Source: Streptomyces phaeofaciens (lineage in GTDB: Bacteria; Actinomycetota; Actinomycetes; Streptomycetales; Streptomycetaceae). From it: a stretch of DNA of 64,000 bases. This document shows, piece after piece, positions 24,604 through 33,494 of this stretch (position 1 is its first letter; every line of letters begins with the position of its first letter). The position numbers and the translations under genes are program-made. The notes below the pieces were generated by a model, which ran no database searches, was not told the DNA's origin, and saw nothing but the letters and a program-made list of their open reading frames with translations. The stretch spans positions 186,001 to 250,000 of the forward strand of contig NZ_BMSA01000009.1 in NCBI RefSeq assembly GCF_014648915.1. Reading direction: 5' to 3'.

Positions 24604-25110
24604 ATGTCCACGACCCCCCGCTGGCTCAACGCCGACGAACGACGGGCCTGGTTCGCCTACATCGAGTTCTCCACCCTGCTCGCCGACCACCTCAACCGGC
24701 AGCTGCGGCGCGACGCGGGGATGACCCACGCGGACTACAGCCTGCTGGCCTATCTCTCCGCCGCGCCCGACGGCACGCTCGGCATGTCCGAGCTGGCCCA
24801 GCGCCTGAAGATCACCCGCAGCCGGCTCACCCACGCGGTCAGCCGGCTGCGCGAGGTCGGTCTGGTCGACCGCCGGGAGGACCCCGCCGACGGCCGCGGC
24901 CAGCTCGCCGTCCTCACCGACGAGGGCAAGGCCCTGCTGGAGGAGGTCGCCCCCGGCCATGTCGAGGCCGTGCGCCGGGCCGTGTTCGACGTCCTCACCC
25001 CCGAGCAGGTCGAGCAGTTCGCGGAGATCGGCGAGGCGATCAGCGCCGCCCTGCACCGCGCCGAGGGAACCGAGACGGACCCCGCCGTACTGCCCTGGCG
25101 GCGCCGCTGA
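24604..25110 (+). CDS. MarR-family transcriptional regulator
   Basis: A 168-residue winged-helix protein: THADYSLLAYLSAAPDGTLGMSELAQRLKITRSRLTHAVSRL is the HTH (about 40-80), and EDPADGRGQLAVLTDEG the wing. It is divergent from the giant gene and probably represses it and itself through the palindromes just upstream. TAATGT ends seven bases before the ATG, consistent with a leaderless transcript; a GTG two codons earlier is an alternative. Confidence 0.9.
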   Translation: MSTTPRWLNADERRAWFAYIEFSTLLADHLNRQLRRDAGMTHADYSLLAYLSAAPDGTLGMSELAQRLKITRSRLTHAVSRLREVGLVDRREDPADGRGQLAVLTDEGKALLEEVAPGHVEAVRRAVFDVLTPEQVEQFAEIGEAISAALHRAEGTETDPAVLPWRRR

Positions 25111-25277
25111 GAACTGTCTCGCGCGGGTGAGGCGGCGGCACTCCCGGAGCGCCCCGGCGACCGTTCGCCGAGATCTTCGGTCCGGCATCGAGAAGAACCG
25201 GCCCACGGCGCGTACCTGGGGGTACGGGGTCGCTCGCCCCGCTGTCGAACACGCCACCGATCCAAGGGACGTACCTC

Positions 25278-26717
25278 GTGAACGCAACCGCCGCCATCGG
25301 CGTCACCGGCCTCGGCGTGATGGGTCGCAACCTCGCGCGCAACTTCGCCCGCAACGGCCACACCGTCGCCGTCCACAACCGCTCCGTCGGGCGCACCCGC
25401 GCGCTCGTCGAGGAGTTCGGCCACGAGGGCACGTTCGTCCCCGCGGAGACGGCGGAGGAGTTCGTGGCCGCCCTGGAGCGCCCCCGCCGCCTGATGATCA
25501 TGGTGCAGGCGGGCGAGGTCACCGACGCCGTCATCGACGAGTTCGCCCCGCTCCTGCAGCCCGGCGACATGATCATCGACGGTGGCAACGCCCACTTCGC
25601 CGACACCCGCCGCCGCGAGGCCGCCCTTCGCGAGAAGGGCATCCACTTCGTCGGCACCGGCGTCTCCGGCGGTGAGGAGGGCGCCCTCAACGGTCCGTCG
25701 ATCATGGTCGGCGGCTCCAGCGAGTCGTACGACGTCCTGGGCCCGATGTTCGACTCCATCAGCGCGAAGGTGGACGGCGAGTCCTGTGCCGCCCACGTCG
25801 GCACCGACGGCGCCGGGCACTTCGTCAAGATGGTGCACAACGGCATCGAGTACGCCGACATGCAGCTCATCGCCGAGGCCTACGACCTGCTGCGCCAGGT
25901 CGCCGGCTACACCCCCGCCGAGATCGCCGAGGTCTTCCAGGAGTGGAACCGGGGCCGGCTCGGCTCCTATCTGATCGAGATCACCGCCGAGGTCCTCGCC
26001 CACACCGACGCCCTCACCGGGCAGGCGTTCGTCGACATCGTGACCGACGCCGCCGGCCAGAAGGGCACCGGCCGCTGGACCGTCCAGACCGCCCTCGACC
26101 TCGGCTCCCCGGTCACCGCCATCGCCCAGGCCACCTTCGCCCGCGCCGCCTCCGGCCAGCGCGAACTGCGCGCCGCCTACGCCGGACTGCCCGGCGGCAC
26201 CACGCCCCTGCTCAGCCGTACCGAGGCCGCCCGCTTCACCTCGCAGGTCGAGCACGCCCTGTACGCGTCGAAGGTCATCGCCTACGACCAGGGCTGGAAG
26301 ATGATCCAGGACGCGGCCGCCGAGTTCGGCTGGAAGATCGACCTGGGTTCGGTCGCCAGAATCTGGCGCGGCGGCTGCATCATCCGTGCCACCTTCCTCG
26401 ACCGCATCCGCGCCGCGTACGCCGCCGACCCGGAACTGGTCAGCCTGCTCGGCGAGATGGAGTTCGCCATGGAGATCACCGACGCGCAGGTGCCGTGGCG
26501 CGAGACGGTGGCCTCCGCCGCCCGCCGGGGCATCCCGGTCCCGGCCTTCTCCGCCGCCCTCTCCCACTACGACACCCTGCGCGCCGAGCGTCTGCCCGCG
26601 GCCCTCCTCCAGGGCCAGCGCGACTACTTCGGCGCCCACACCTACGGCCGTACCGACCGTCCCGGCGCCTTCCACACGCACTGGGCCGAGCCCGGCCGCC
26701 CGGAGACGTCCGACTGA
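25278..26717 (+). CDS. gnd: 6-phosphogluconate dehydrogenase, decarboxylating
   Basis: A 479-residue enzyme of the oxidative pentose phosphate pathway, converting 6-phosphogluconate to ribulose 5-phosphate, CO2 and NADPH. GLGVMGRNLARNFARNGH is the Rossmann nucleotide loop, and DGGNAHFADT, GVSGGEEGALNGPSIM and HNGIEYADMQLI are substrate and catalytic segments including Lys in HFVKMVHNG. Length matches the long homodimeric form. GTG start with GGGA ten bases upstream. It stands alone, convergent with a lacI-type gene. Confidence 0.97.
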   Translation: MNATAAIGVTGLGVMGRNLARNFARNGHTVAVHNRSVGRTRALVEEFGHEGTFVPAETAEEFVAALERPRRLMIMVQAGEVTDAVIDEFAPLLQPGDMIIDGGNAHFADTRRREAALREKGIHFVGTGVSGGEEGALNGPSIMVGGSSESYDVLGPMFDSISAKVDGESCAAHVGTDGAGHFVKMVHNGIEYADMQLIAEAYDLLRQVAGYTPAEIAEVFQEWNRGRLGSYLIEITAEVLAHTDALTGQAFVDIVTDAAGQKGTGRWTVQTALDLGSPVTAIAQATFARAASGQRELRAAYAGLPGGTTPLLSRTEAARFTSQVEHALYASKVIAYDQGWKMIQDAAAEFGWKIDLGSVARIWRGGCIIRATFLDRIRAAYAADPELVSLLGEMEFAMEITDAQVPWRETVASAARRGIPVPAFSAALSHYDTLRAERLPAALLQGQRDYFGAHTYGRTDRPGAFHTHWAEPGRPETSD

Positions 26718-26735
26718 CGGCCGTCACCCGGTCGC

Positions 26736-26763
26736 CCTCGCCGGCCCATCGCGGCCGGCGAGG
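26736..26763. terminator. Bidirectional terminator between gnd and the LacI gene
   Basis: CCTCGCCGGCC and GGCCGGCGAGG form a perfect 11-bp stem with a 6-base loop in the 61-bp convergent gap. Confidence 0.75.
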
Positions 26764-26778
26764 CGTGAGGGGGTCGGT

Positions 26779-27894
26779 TCACGCGCGCGGCGCCGCCGAC
26801 CGCCGGATCACGAGCTGGGTGCCCAGGACCACATGGTCGTCACCGGACACCCGCTCCTCCCGCTCCAGCGCCAGCCGGACCGCCGACCGGCCCAGATCCT
26901 CGTAGGGGACCCGGACCGTGGTCAGGGCGGGCGTCAGGTCGGCGGCGAAGGGCACGTCGTCGAAACCGACGACCGACACGTCCCCGGGGACGGCGAGGCC
27001 GGCCTCGCCCAGCGCGGCCAGCACGCCGAGGGCCACCATGTCGGTGCCTGCGCAGACGGCCGTGAAGTCCAGCCCCGCCCGCAGCGCGTCCCGGGTGCGC
27101 AGATAGCCGGACGTCCGGGTGAACGGACCCGGGACGTCCAGTTCCCCGTCGTACTCCACCCCGTGGGCGCGCAGCGCGTCCAGATGGCCGGCGCGGCGCT
27201 CCTGGGCCGTGGTGAACCCGGCCTCGCCGCCCAGGTACAGCACGCGCCGGTGCCCGCCGGCGAGCAGATGGGCGGACACCTGGAAGGCGCCGCCGCGGTT
27301 GTCGTACTCGATGACCGTGACCGGCAGACCGGCGGCCGGCGGCGGGCGGCCGACCAGCACCAGCCGGGATCCCGCGGAGTCCAGACCGCGCGCGTACGCG
27401 GCCATGCGCTCGTGGTACGCGTCGTCGATCTCCGCGCCGCCCACGAGCACCACCGCGGCCGCGTGCTGCTCCCGCATGAGCTGCACGAGGTCGTCCTCGC
27501 GGGCCGGATCCCCATGGGTGGCGCAGACCAGGCTCAGCCGTCCCCGGGTCGCCGCCTCCTGCTCCACGCCGGCCGCCACATGGGCGAGGGAGGGTCCGGT
27601 GATGTCCCGCAGGACCAGGGCGACCGGGCCGAGCACGGCACCGGACAGGGCCTTGGCGTGCACGTTCACCACGTAGTGCAGCGACTCGACCGCCGCCATC
27701 ACCCGGGTCCGGGTGCCCTCGGAGACCGGGTAGTTCCCGGCCAGGGTCCGGGAGACGGTGGCCACCGACACTCCCGCGCGGGCGGCCACGTCACGAATGG
27801 TGCTGGGCTTGTCCCGGCCCGCCGTGCCCCGCCGCCGTCCGCCGCCGCCCGTCGCACGGGGGCTCGCGCCGCGCCCGGTCGCCTGATCCGTCAC
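26779..27894 (-). CDS. LacI-family transcriptional regulator
   Basis: A 371-residue regulator with a disordered Arg/Gly-rich N-terminus of about 28 residues, the HTH TIRDVAARAGVSVATVSRTL (about 32-51), hinge NVHAKALSG and a periplasmic-binding-like effector domain ending VIRRSAAPRA. The target is not evident: no transporter adjoins it. GTG start at 27894 with weak ribosome site. Confidence 0.93.
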   Translation of the reverse strand: MTDQATGRGASPRATGGGGRRRGTAGRDKPSTIRDVAARAGVSVATVSRTLAGNYPVSEGTRTRVMAAVESLHYVVNVHAKALSGAVLGPVALVLRDITGPSLAHVAAGVEQEAATRGRLSLVCATHGDPAREDDLVQLMREQHAAAVVLVGGAEIDDAYHERMAAYARGLDSAGSRLVLVGRPPPAAGLPVTVIEYDNRGGAFQVSAHLLAGGHRRVLYLGGEAGFTTAQERRAGHLDALRAHGVEYDGELDVPGPFTRTSGYLRTRDALRAGLDFTAVCAGTDMVALGVLAALGEAGLAVPGDVSVVGFDDVPFAADLTPALTTVRVPYEDLGRSAVRLALEREERVSGDDHVVLGTQLVIRRSAAPRA

Positions 27895-28010
27895 GGCTCG
27901 ACGTTACTGCACACGGGATCCCGCGCAGGGTGGCGGAGACGGGCGGCGCCTCGCCGGAAACCGGACAGCGTTCGCCTCCGCCCCGCCCCTGGCGGTGCAC
28001 CCGACGTCCG

Positions 28011-28046
28011 TCGGCCGGACGGGTCCCGAAGGACCTGTCCGGCCGA
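28011..28046. terminator. Stem-loop with 16-bp arms and CGAA tetraloop
   Basis: TCGGCCGGACGGGTCC and GGACCTGTCCGGCCGA pair fully except one G-U wobble, around a CGAA loop. Confidence 0.7.
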
Positions 28047-28051
28047 CGGGT

Positions 28052-28095
28052 CCTGGGAACCGGACAGGCCCACCGGGGCCCGTCCGGTTCCCAGG
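28052..28095. terminator. Stem-loop with 20-bp arms
   Basis: CCTGGGAACCGGACAGGCCC pairs with the segment at 28076-28095 with one mismatch around a 4-base loop. It is adjacent to the previous hairpin and may be a second terminator for gap or part of a repeat family. Confidence 0.65.
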
Positions 28096-28361
28096 GCCTC
28101 TCTTTCGGATCTTGCCGGGGGTCGCGGGGTCCGGCACGCACTCCCCCGGAGGGGGGACCCCCAGCGGCGTTGTCGTCGGTTGTCAACGTCCCCCAGCCTC
28201 CGGCCGGGGGTGCCCCACCGCGTTGCCGCCCTTCTCCGCCTTGCAGCTGCACGCTCCCCCACTCTCGGCTTCGCTCGAGCGGGAGGGGCCCCCACGACCC
28301 CGCTCGGCCGCGCCGACAACTCCCGTGGACCGGAGCCGGCCTGATCCGAAAGACAGGCCCT
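28093..28361. mobile_element. MITE-like element with 19-bp terminal inverted repeats
   Basis: AGGGCCTCTCTTTCGGATC (28093-28111) is repeated inverted at 28343-28361 with one mismatch (revcomp AGGGCCTGTCTTTCGGATC). Between them lies non-coding DNA with several palindromic blocks (CCCCCAGCCTCCGGCCGGGG; CTCCCCCACTCTCGGCTTCG followed by CTCGAGCGGGAGG) that I recognise as typical of Streptomyces intergenic repeats. The right end abuts and partly supplies the stop codon of gap. No transposase is encoded, so any movement would be in trans. No clear target duplication is visible. Confidence 0.6.
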
Positions 28362-29814
28362 AGACGCTCGTCGTCGGGTACGTCGGGTACTCCACCCCGG
28401 AGACGTGCTGGACGACGCGGACGACCTGGCAGGAGTAGCCGAACTCGTTGTCGTACCAGAGGTAGAGGATCGCGTTGTCGCCGTCGACCTTGGTGGCGCC
28501 GGCGTCGATGATCGAGGCGTGGCGCGAGCCGATGAAGTCCATCGAGACCGCGTCGGGAGCCGTGGTGAAGTCGATCTGACGCTTGAGCGGCGAGGTCAGC
28601 GAGACCTCACGGAGGTGGTCGAGGACCTCCTCGCGGGTCGTCTCGCGGCCGAGTCGCAGGCTGAGGATCGCGATCGAGACGTCCGGCACCGGAACCCGGA
28701 TCGAGCTGCCGGTGATCGGTGCCTTGAGGTCGGGGAGCGCCTTGGCGACGGCGGACGCGGCACCGGTCTCGGTGATCACCATGTTGAGCGGCGCCGAGCG
28801 GCCGCGACGGTCCGCCTTGTGGTAGTTGTCCAGCAGGTTCTGGTCGTTGGTGAACGAGTGGACGGTCTCGACATGGCCGCGCAGCACGCCGTACTCGTCG
28901 TGCATCGCCTTCAGCGGCGGGACGATCGCGTTGGTGGTGCAGGAGGCGCAGGACAGGATCTGCTCGTCCGGCTTGATCGTGTCGTGGTTGACGCCGTGCA
29001 CGATGTTCGGGACGTCACCCTTGCCGGGCGCGGTCAGGACGACCTTGTCGATGCCGGGCCGCAGGTGCTGGGAGAGGCCCTCGCGGTCGCGCCACTTGCC
29101 GGTGTTGTCGATCAGGATGGCGTTGTTGATGCCGTACGCCGTGTAGTCGACGTCGGCCGGCCGGTCGGCGTAGATGACCGTGATCTCGTTGCCGTTGGCG
29201 ATGATCTTGTTGTTGGCCTCGTCGACCGTGATCGTGCCCTGGAACTGGCCGTGCACGGAGTCGCGGCGCAGCAGCGAGGCGCGCTTGACGATGTCCTCGG
29301 CGGCCCGCTCGCCGCCGCCGCGCACCACGATGGCGCGCAGCCGCAGACCGTTGCCGGAGCCGGACTTCTCGATGAGCAGGCGGGCGACGAGCCGGCCGAT
29401 GCGGCCGAAGCCGTAGAGCACGACGTCGCGGGGCTCGCGGAGGTCGATCTTGTTGGCGCCGGTGGCGCCGGCGACGGCCTCGGCGGTGAACTCGACCACG
29501 GACAGACCGCGGTCGTCGGCCCGGTAGGTGGCCGCGAGCATGCCGATGTCGATCTGGGACGGGCCCAGGTCCAGCGTGGTGAGCGCCTCGAGGAAGGGCA
29601 GGGTCTCGGTGACCGAGAGCTCCTCGCCCGCGATCTGCCGGGCGAAGCGGTGGGTCTTCAGGATGCTGACCACCGACTTGTTCACCAGGGAGCGGCTGTG
29701 CAGCAGGATCGTCACGTCCTGCTCGCGGTGCAGCTTCCCGATCATCGGGATCATCGACTCCGCGATCTCCTCGCGGTTCTTCCAGTTGGTGAACGAATCG
29801 TCGTTGAGCGTCAC
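28360..29814 (-). CDS. gap: Glyceraldehyde-3-phosphate dehydrogenase, long form
   Basis: A 484-residue GAPDH with about 130 residues before the NAD-binding GFGRIGR (135-141). Catalytic Cys292 lies in SCASCTTN, and the C-terminus contains WYDNEFGYSCQVVR. The N-terminal extension marks the long GapB-like class seen in actinomycetes and some proteobacteria, often linked to gluconeogenic or anaplerotic growth. GTG start. The stop codon overlaps the end of a MITE-like element. Stand-alone gene with its own promoter. Confidence 0.95.
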   Translation of the reverse strand: MTLNDDSFTNWKNREEIAESMIPMIGKLHREQDVTILLHSRSLVNKSVVSILKTHRFARQIAGEELSVTETLPFLEALTTLDLGPSQIDIGMLAATYRADDRGLSVVEFTAEAVAGATGANKIDLREPRDVVLYGFGRIGRLVARLLIEKSGSGNGLRLRAIVVRGGGERAAEDIVKRASLLRRDSVHGQFQGTITVDEANNKIIANGNEITVIYADRPADVDYTAYGINNAILIDNTGKWRDREGLSQHLRPGIDKVVLTAPGKGDVPNIVHGVNHDTIKPDEQILSCASCTTNAIVPPLKAMHDEYGVLRGHVETVHSFTNDQNLLDNYHKADRRGRSAPLNMVITETGAASAVAKALPDLKAPITGSSIRVPVPDVSIAILSLRLGRETTREEVLDHLREVSLTSPLKRQIDFTTAPDAVSMDFIGSRHASIIDAGATKVDGDNAILYLWYDNEFGYSCQVVRVVQHVSGVEYPTYPTTSV

Positions 29815-29846
29815 GGGCCTATCTTTCGAGCTAGGTGGCGCTCAGA

Positions 29847-29876
29847 TGCTAACCCGACCGCCATCTGATCATTCAA
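29847..29876 (-). promoter_or_regulatory. Likely gap promoter
   Basis: Read on the minus strand, TTGAAT and TTAGCA are spaced 18 bp apart and end about 33 bp before the GTG start of gap. Confidence 0.45.
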
Positions 29877-29915
29877 GCGGGGGTCCGCTCAGGTGTGCAG
29901 GGCGGTCGGGGCGGG

Positions 29916-30317
29916 TCAGGCGCCCGTGCGTTCCTGCTCGGCGATCCGGCGGCGGGCGTCCGTCCAGTCGGCGGGCAGGTCCGCCGTCGGGACCTGCCAG
30001 AAGGTGAAGGTCGAGGACTTCGTCGTGGGGCGCAGGCCGACCATGATCGACCGGTGCGGTTCGGTCCGCGCGTACCGGTAGAGCGCGTCCTTGTCCTCCC
30101 AGGCCGACAGGGTCCAGAAGGTGCGCTTCAGGGGCTGGGCGATCAGGGAGGCGCCGTACGCGCCGGGCGCGCCGGAGACCTGCTTCCACGCGGCCAGGGA
30201 CTTCAGGAAGAAGCGCGGCACGTCCTTGAGGGAGCGCACCTCGAACCGGGACGCCATGACGAAGGCCTCGGTGCCGGGTGCGGGGGTGCTGACGATGGTC
30301 CAGCGCAGGGTGGGCAT
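29916..30317 (-). CDS. DUF3291/monooxygenase-like small protein
   Basis: A 133-residue protein resembling DUF3291 and ABM-type dimeric alpha/beta-barrel proteins: RTFWTLSAWEDKDALYRYARTEPHR is the recognisable part. No cofactor motif is visible. It is divergent from a MerR gene and the two share a large palindrome, so it is probably the MerR protein's target. Exact reaction unknown. Confidence 0.75.
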   Translation of the reverse strand: MPTLRWTIVSTPAPGTEAFVMASRFEVRSLKDVPRFFLKSLAAWKQVSGAPGAYGASLIAQPLKRTFWTLSAWEDKDALYRYARTEPHRSIMVGLRPTTKSSTFTFWQVPTADLPADWTDARRRIAEQERTGA

Positions 30318-30344
30318 GGCTGTGGCCCTCTCGGAAGGAGTATT

Positions 30345-30383
30345 GGATACCTCTACTATCTATGTTAGACAGTAGAGGTATCC
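30345..30383. promoter_or_regulatory. Perfect inverted repeat between DUF3291 and MerR genes
   Basis: GGATACCTCTACT and AGTAGAGGTATCC are perfect 13-bp arms separated by 13 bp. Symmetry and position in a divergent MerR-regulated gap strongly suggest the MerR operator. The patch is AT-rich relative to its surroundings. Confidence 0.8.
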
Positions 30384-30451
30384 AGTTCCTGGTTCAAGGC
30401 CGAAGCGGGATCGAAGCGAGGCCGGAGCACGACCGAAGCGGAGCCCCCTGT

Positions 30452-31069
30452 ATGCGTATCTCCGACCTGAGCCGTCGCAGCGGCGTCTCCGTGACGACGA
30501 TCAAGTACTACCTCCGCGAGGGCCTGCTCCCGCCCGGCCGGCAGACGGCGGCCACCCAGGCCGAGTACGACGACCAGCACCTGCGCCGGCTCCGGCTGAT
30601 CCGTGCCCTGACCGGCGTACGGGGCCTGTCGGTCAGCACCACCAGGGAGGTGCTGGACGCCCTCGGCGAGCACGCGGGCGACACCCACACCCTGCTGGGC
30701 CTCGCCCTGGGCTCGGTCCGGGTCGGCGAGGAGCCGGCCGGGGACGCCCCGGAGGCCGGCGAGGTCCGGGCGCTCGTCGAGGAACTGGGCTGGGACGTCC
30801 ACGAGTCGGCACCCGCCCGCGCCACCCTCGCCGAGACCCTGAGCACCCTGCGCTCGCTCGGTGTCCCCGTGGACCGGCACACCTTGCTGCCCTACGCCCG
30901 CCTCGCCGAACGCACCGCCGAACTGGACCTCGGCCAACTCGACGGCATCGCCGACCCGTTGGAGGCCGCCGAACGCGCCCTCCTGCTGACCGTCCTCCTG
31001 GAACCCGCCCTGATGGCCCTCAGGCGTCTGGCCCAGGAGAACGAGTCGGCGCGCCGGCACGCGAACTGA
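30452..31069 (+). CDS. MerR-family transcriptional regulator
   Basis: A 205-residue protein starting MRISDLSRRSGVSVTTIKYY, the MerR HTH, followed by a coiled region (VREV..LDALGEHAGD) and a helical effector-like domain without the Cys clusters of metal-sensing members. ATG at 30452 has GGAG eight bases upstream; the longer open frame begins inside the operator and is rejected. The last ten codons are the first unit of a tandem repeat that continues beyond the stop. Confidence 0.9.
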   Translation: MRISDLSRRSGVSVTTIKYYLREGLLPPGRQTAATQAEYDDQHLRRLRLIRALTGVRGLSVSTTREVLDALGEHAGDTHTLLGLALGSVRVGEEPAGDAPEAGEVRALVEELGWDVHESAPARATLAETLSTLRSLGVPVDRHTLLPYARLAERTAELDLGQLDGIADPLEAAERALLLTVLLEPALMALRRLAQENESARRHAN

Positions 31070-31185
31070 ACGAGTCGGCGCGCCGGCACGCGAACTGAAC
31101 GACTTGGCGCGCCGGGCACACGAACTGAACGACTTGGCGCGCCGGGCATGCGAACCGAACGGCTCGGCGCGCCGGCTCGCGAACC
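31039..31185. repeat. Five 29-30 bp tandem repeats spanning the merR stop codon
   Basis: Units start GAACGAGTCGGCGCGCC or GAACGACTTGGCGCGCC and end GCGAACT/GCGAACC (31039, 31068, 31097, 31127, 31157). The first unit is coding; the rest lie after the stop, suggesting local duplication of the gene's 3' end. Confidence 0.9.
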
Positions 31186-31500
31186 GGCCGCCCGGTTCCC
31201 GCGGCGGAATTCGGGCCGCCGTCTCCTTGGGTGCAGGGGTGCGGGCGATGACAACTCGTCAGTAAGTCGCCGGTCGTCCGTTCGTGGTCGACGATGCGGA
31301 TCTCGGCATCGCGGGTGTGGGGGTGACTTCGGAGTGGCCGCCCGAAGCACGCGAGCCACAGTCTTGCCAGTTCTCGGAATCCTGGACAACCAGTCTTCCG
31401 AAGAGTGGAAAGAAATTCGGGTATACGGGCGTGGACGCCGGGGGGATCGGGCGAGCGGAATACCCGACGGGCGGGTGAAGTGCGGCGGGTGAGGCCCGCG
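31186..31500. other. Convergent intergenic region, nothing recognised
   Basis: Between convergent merR and araC-type genes. GC is lower than average around 31260-31480. I see no convincing gene or strong hairpin; short frames lack ribosome sites. Confidence 0.4.
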
Positions 31501-32391
31501 TTACAGGTGACCGCCCACCTTTGAGTCGCGCCGGAAGGCACCCGGTGTCACATTCACCCGGCGGATGAAGAACTTGCCGAAGTTGGTCACCTCGGAGAAT
31601 CCGAGCTGCCGGGCGATCGCGGTGATCGGCAGGTCGGTGTGGACCAGCAGCCGGCGGGCCTCCAGAGCGACCCGGGCGTCGATCAGGTTCTTGGTGGAGG
31701 TGCCGGCGACCTCCCGGCAGGCCCGGGCCAGCGCGCGGGTGCTGCAGCTCAGGGCGGTGGCGTAGTCCTCCACGAGCCGGGTGGTGCGGTAGGAGCGGTC
31801 CAGTTCCCTGCGGAACCGCAGGAACAGCTCGCCGTTGTCGCCCGTGACCGGGGAGGACTCGGTGTGGCGCTGGCGGCACATCTGGTCGATGTGGAGCAGG
31901 ACCACGGCGAGCAGGTGCTTCAGCAGGTCCTCGCCCAGACCCTGGTCGGGCCGCTCGAACTCCTCCTGCAGAAGCGCCAGTACGCGCTGGAACGCGGCGA
32001 GTTCGTCGTCGCGCAACTGCCAGTGGGAGGGGCGCAGGACATCGTCGAGCATTCCCATGTGCGCACCCATCTGTAAGGGGAACGCCTGGGTGAACATGAT
32101 GATGTCGGCCTCCATGGAGGCCTCGGGGAACGACTGGACCACCTGGTTCGGGCGGGTCCACAGCAGCGTGCCGGCCCGGCACTCGAAGGGGGTGGAGTCG
32201 ACGGAGTAACTCCCGTTTCCCTCGCGGACCAACATGATCTGGTGGAAGTCGAGCCGGTGCGGGGTGGCGAGGAAGCGCTGGGAGGTGAGGGTGAGCAGTT
32301 GGCTCAGGCTCACCAGGGCGATACCGAGACCGGGTCGGCAGACGGGTCTGTAGGGCACGACAGGGATCGGTAATGATGCGAAATCGACCAT
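31501..32391 (-). CDS. AraC-family transcriptional regulator
   Basis: A 296-residue protein with an N-terminal cupin-like sensing part (HQIMLVREGNGSYSVDSTPF) and two C-terminal HTH units (LVEDYATALSCSTRALARACRE; ITAIARQLGFSEVTNFGKFFIRR). Divergent from an IclR gene; its ligand and targets are unknown. Confidence 0.92.
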   Translation of the reverse strand: MVDFASLPIPVVPYRPVCRPGLGIALVSLSQLLTLTSQRFLATPHRLDFHQIMLVREGNGSYSVDSTPFECRAGTLLWTRPNQVVQSFPEASMEADIIMFTQAFPLQMGAHMGMLDDVLRPSHWQLRDDELAAFQRVLALLQEEFERPDQGLGEDLLKHLLAVVLLHIDQMCRQRHTESSPVTGDNGELFLRFRRELDRSYRTTRLVEDYATALSCSTRALARACREVAGTSTKNLIDARVALEARRLLVHTDLPITAIARQLGFSEVTNFGKFFIRRVNVTPGAFRRDSKVGGHL

Positions 32392-32547
32392 GAGCGTTCC
32401 GGAATTGACCTTTCAGTGGCCACTTGAGTCTTCAATGATAGGTGTGGTCGCCCGATGCCAGATCACTTCTGGTGTGTACGCGTGCACTTCCCGCGCGCGC
32501 ATGTGTCAACGCGCATCTGACCTGAAGGTGAAGGGACTCTGAACGGG

Positions 32548-33336
32548 ATGACCACCCCCCACTCCGCCGCTCCGGAGCGCTCAGTCGTCGACCGGACGCT
32601 CAGCATCCTCGGCGCCTTCGACCGGGACAACCGGACGCTGACACTCAGTGACCTCAGCCGCCGCTCGGGTCTGCCCGTCGCCACCGTTCACCGCATCGTC
32701 AACAAACTGCACGGCTGGGGCGCCCTGGAACGGTGCCCCGACGGCGGGTACAGCATCGGACTGCGCCTGTGGGAAACGGCCGTCCTCGCGCCGCGCTCCG
32801 CCCTCGTCGAGACGGCGCGGCCGCACCTGGTGACGCTGCACGGGCAGACCTCGGCGGCGGCGACGGTCGCCGTCCGCGACGGCGGGGACAGCGTCTGTCT
32901 GTCCTTCGTCTCCGACGACCCCGAACTGACCGCCTGCCACGGCGATCCCGGCAGCCGCCTCCCCCTCCACGCCACCGCCGTGGGCCAGGTGCTGCTCGCC
33001 CACGCCGCGGTGACCGTGCAGCAGGATGCCTGCTCCGCCCCGCTGCGCGGGTTCACCCCGGCCACGATCACCGACGCCGCCCAACTTCAGCAGCGCCTCG
33101 CCAAGGTGCGCCGGGAGGGCTTCGCCGTCGTCCACGGCACCCTCGCTCCCGAGCGGGGCGGCTTCGCGGTCCCGGTGCGCGACAGCCGCGGAGCGGTCGT
33201 GGCCGCGGTCGGGGTCGTGGGGCCCGTCGAGATCATCCATCCGCGGCGGGTGGGCCCCCACGTCCGTGCCGCCGCCGCGATGATCCAGCGGGGCGTGCGC
33301 AACGACGGCCTGCGGATCGCGGACGTCGGCGCGTGA
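32548..33336 (+). CDS. IclR-family transcriptional regulator
   Basis: A 262-residue protein with the N-terminal winged HTH (RTLSILGAFDRDNRTLTLSD, then LPVATVHRIVNKL) and the GAF-like IclR effector domain, including SRLPLHATAVGQVLLAH and the RREGFAVVHG segment. It lies just upstream of the permease and hydrolase genes on the same strand and is their likely regulator. Confidence 0.93.
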   Translation: MTTPHSAAPERSVVDRTLSILGAFDRDNRTLTLSDLSRRSGLPVATVHRIVNKLHGWGALERCPDGGYSIGLRLWETAVLAPRSALVETARPHLVTLHGQTSAAATVAVRDGGDSVCLSFVSDDPELTACHGDPGSRLPLHATAVGQVLLAHAAVTVQQDACSAPLRGFTPATITDAAQLQQRLAKVRREGFAVVHGTLAPERGGFAVPVRDSRGAVVAAVGVVGPVEIIHPRRVGPHVRAAAAMIQRGVRNDGLRIADVGA

Positions 33337-33494
33337 GCTGAGCCGAACGGGGCCGGGCCGAGCCGGGCGATCCGCCTCGGGCGGCCACCGGGCGGACCCC
33401 GGCCGCCCGTGCCGTGGATCGGGCGGCCGGCTCGGGTAGGACTCGATGGGGCGAGCGCCCCGCCCCGTCCCTCACTCGAACAGGCAGGTCGACG

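Larger units (their letters stand above)
27895..28359. other. Intergenic region with two long hairpins and a MITE-like element
   Basis: No gene is credible in these 465 bp. The left part holds two strong stem-loops and the right part a 269-bp element with terminal inverted repeats, all listed separately. Open frames here are by-products of the GC-rich repeats. Confidence 0.75.

Noticed and set aside
31039..31185. CRISPR array
   Set aside because: Repeats are directly adjacent without unique spacers and begin inside a gene.
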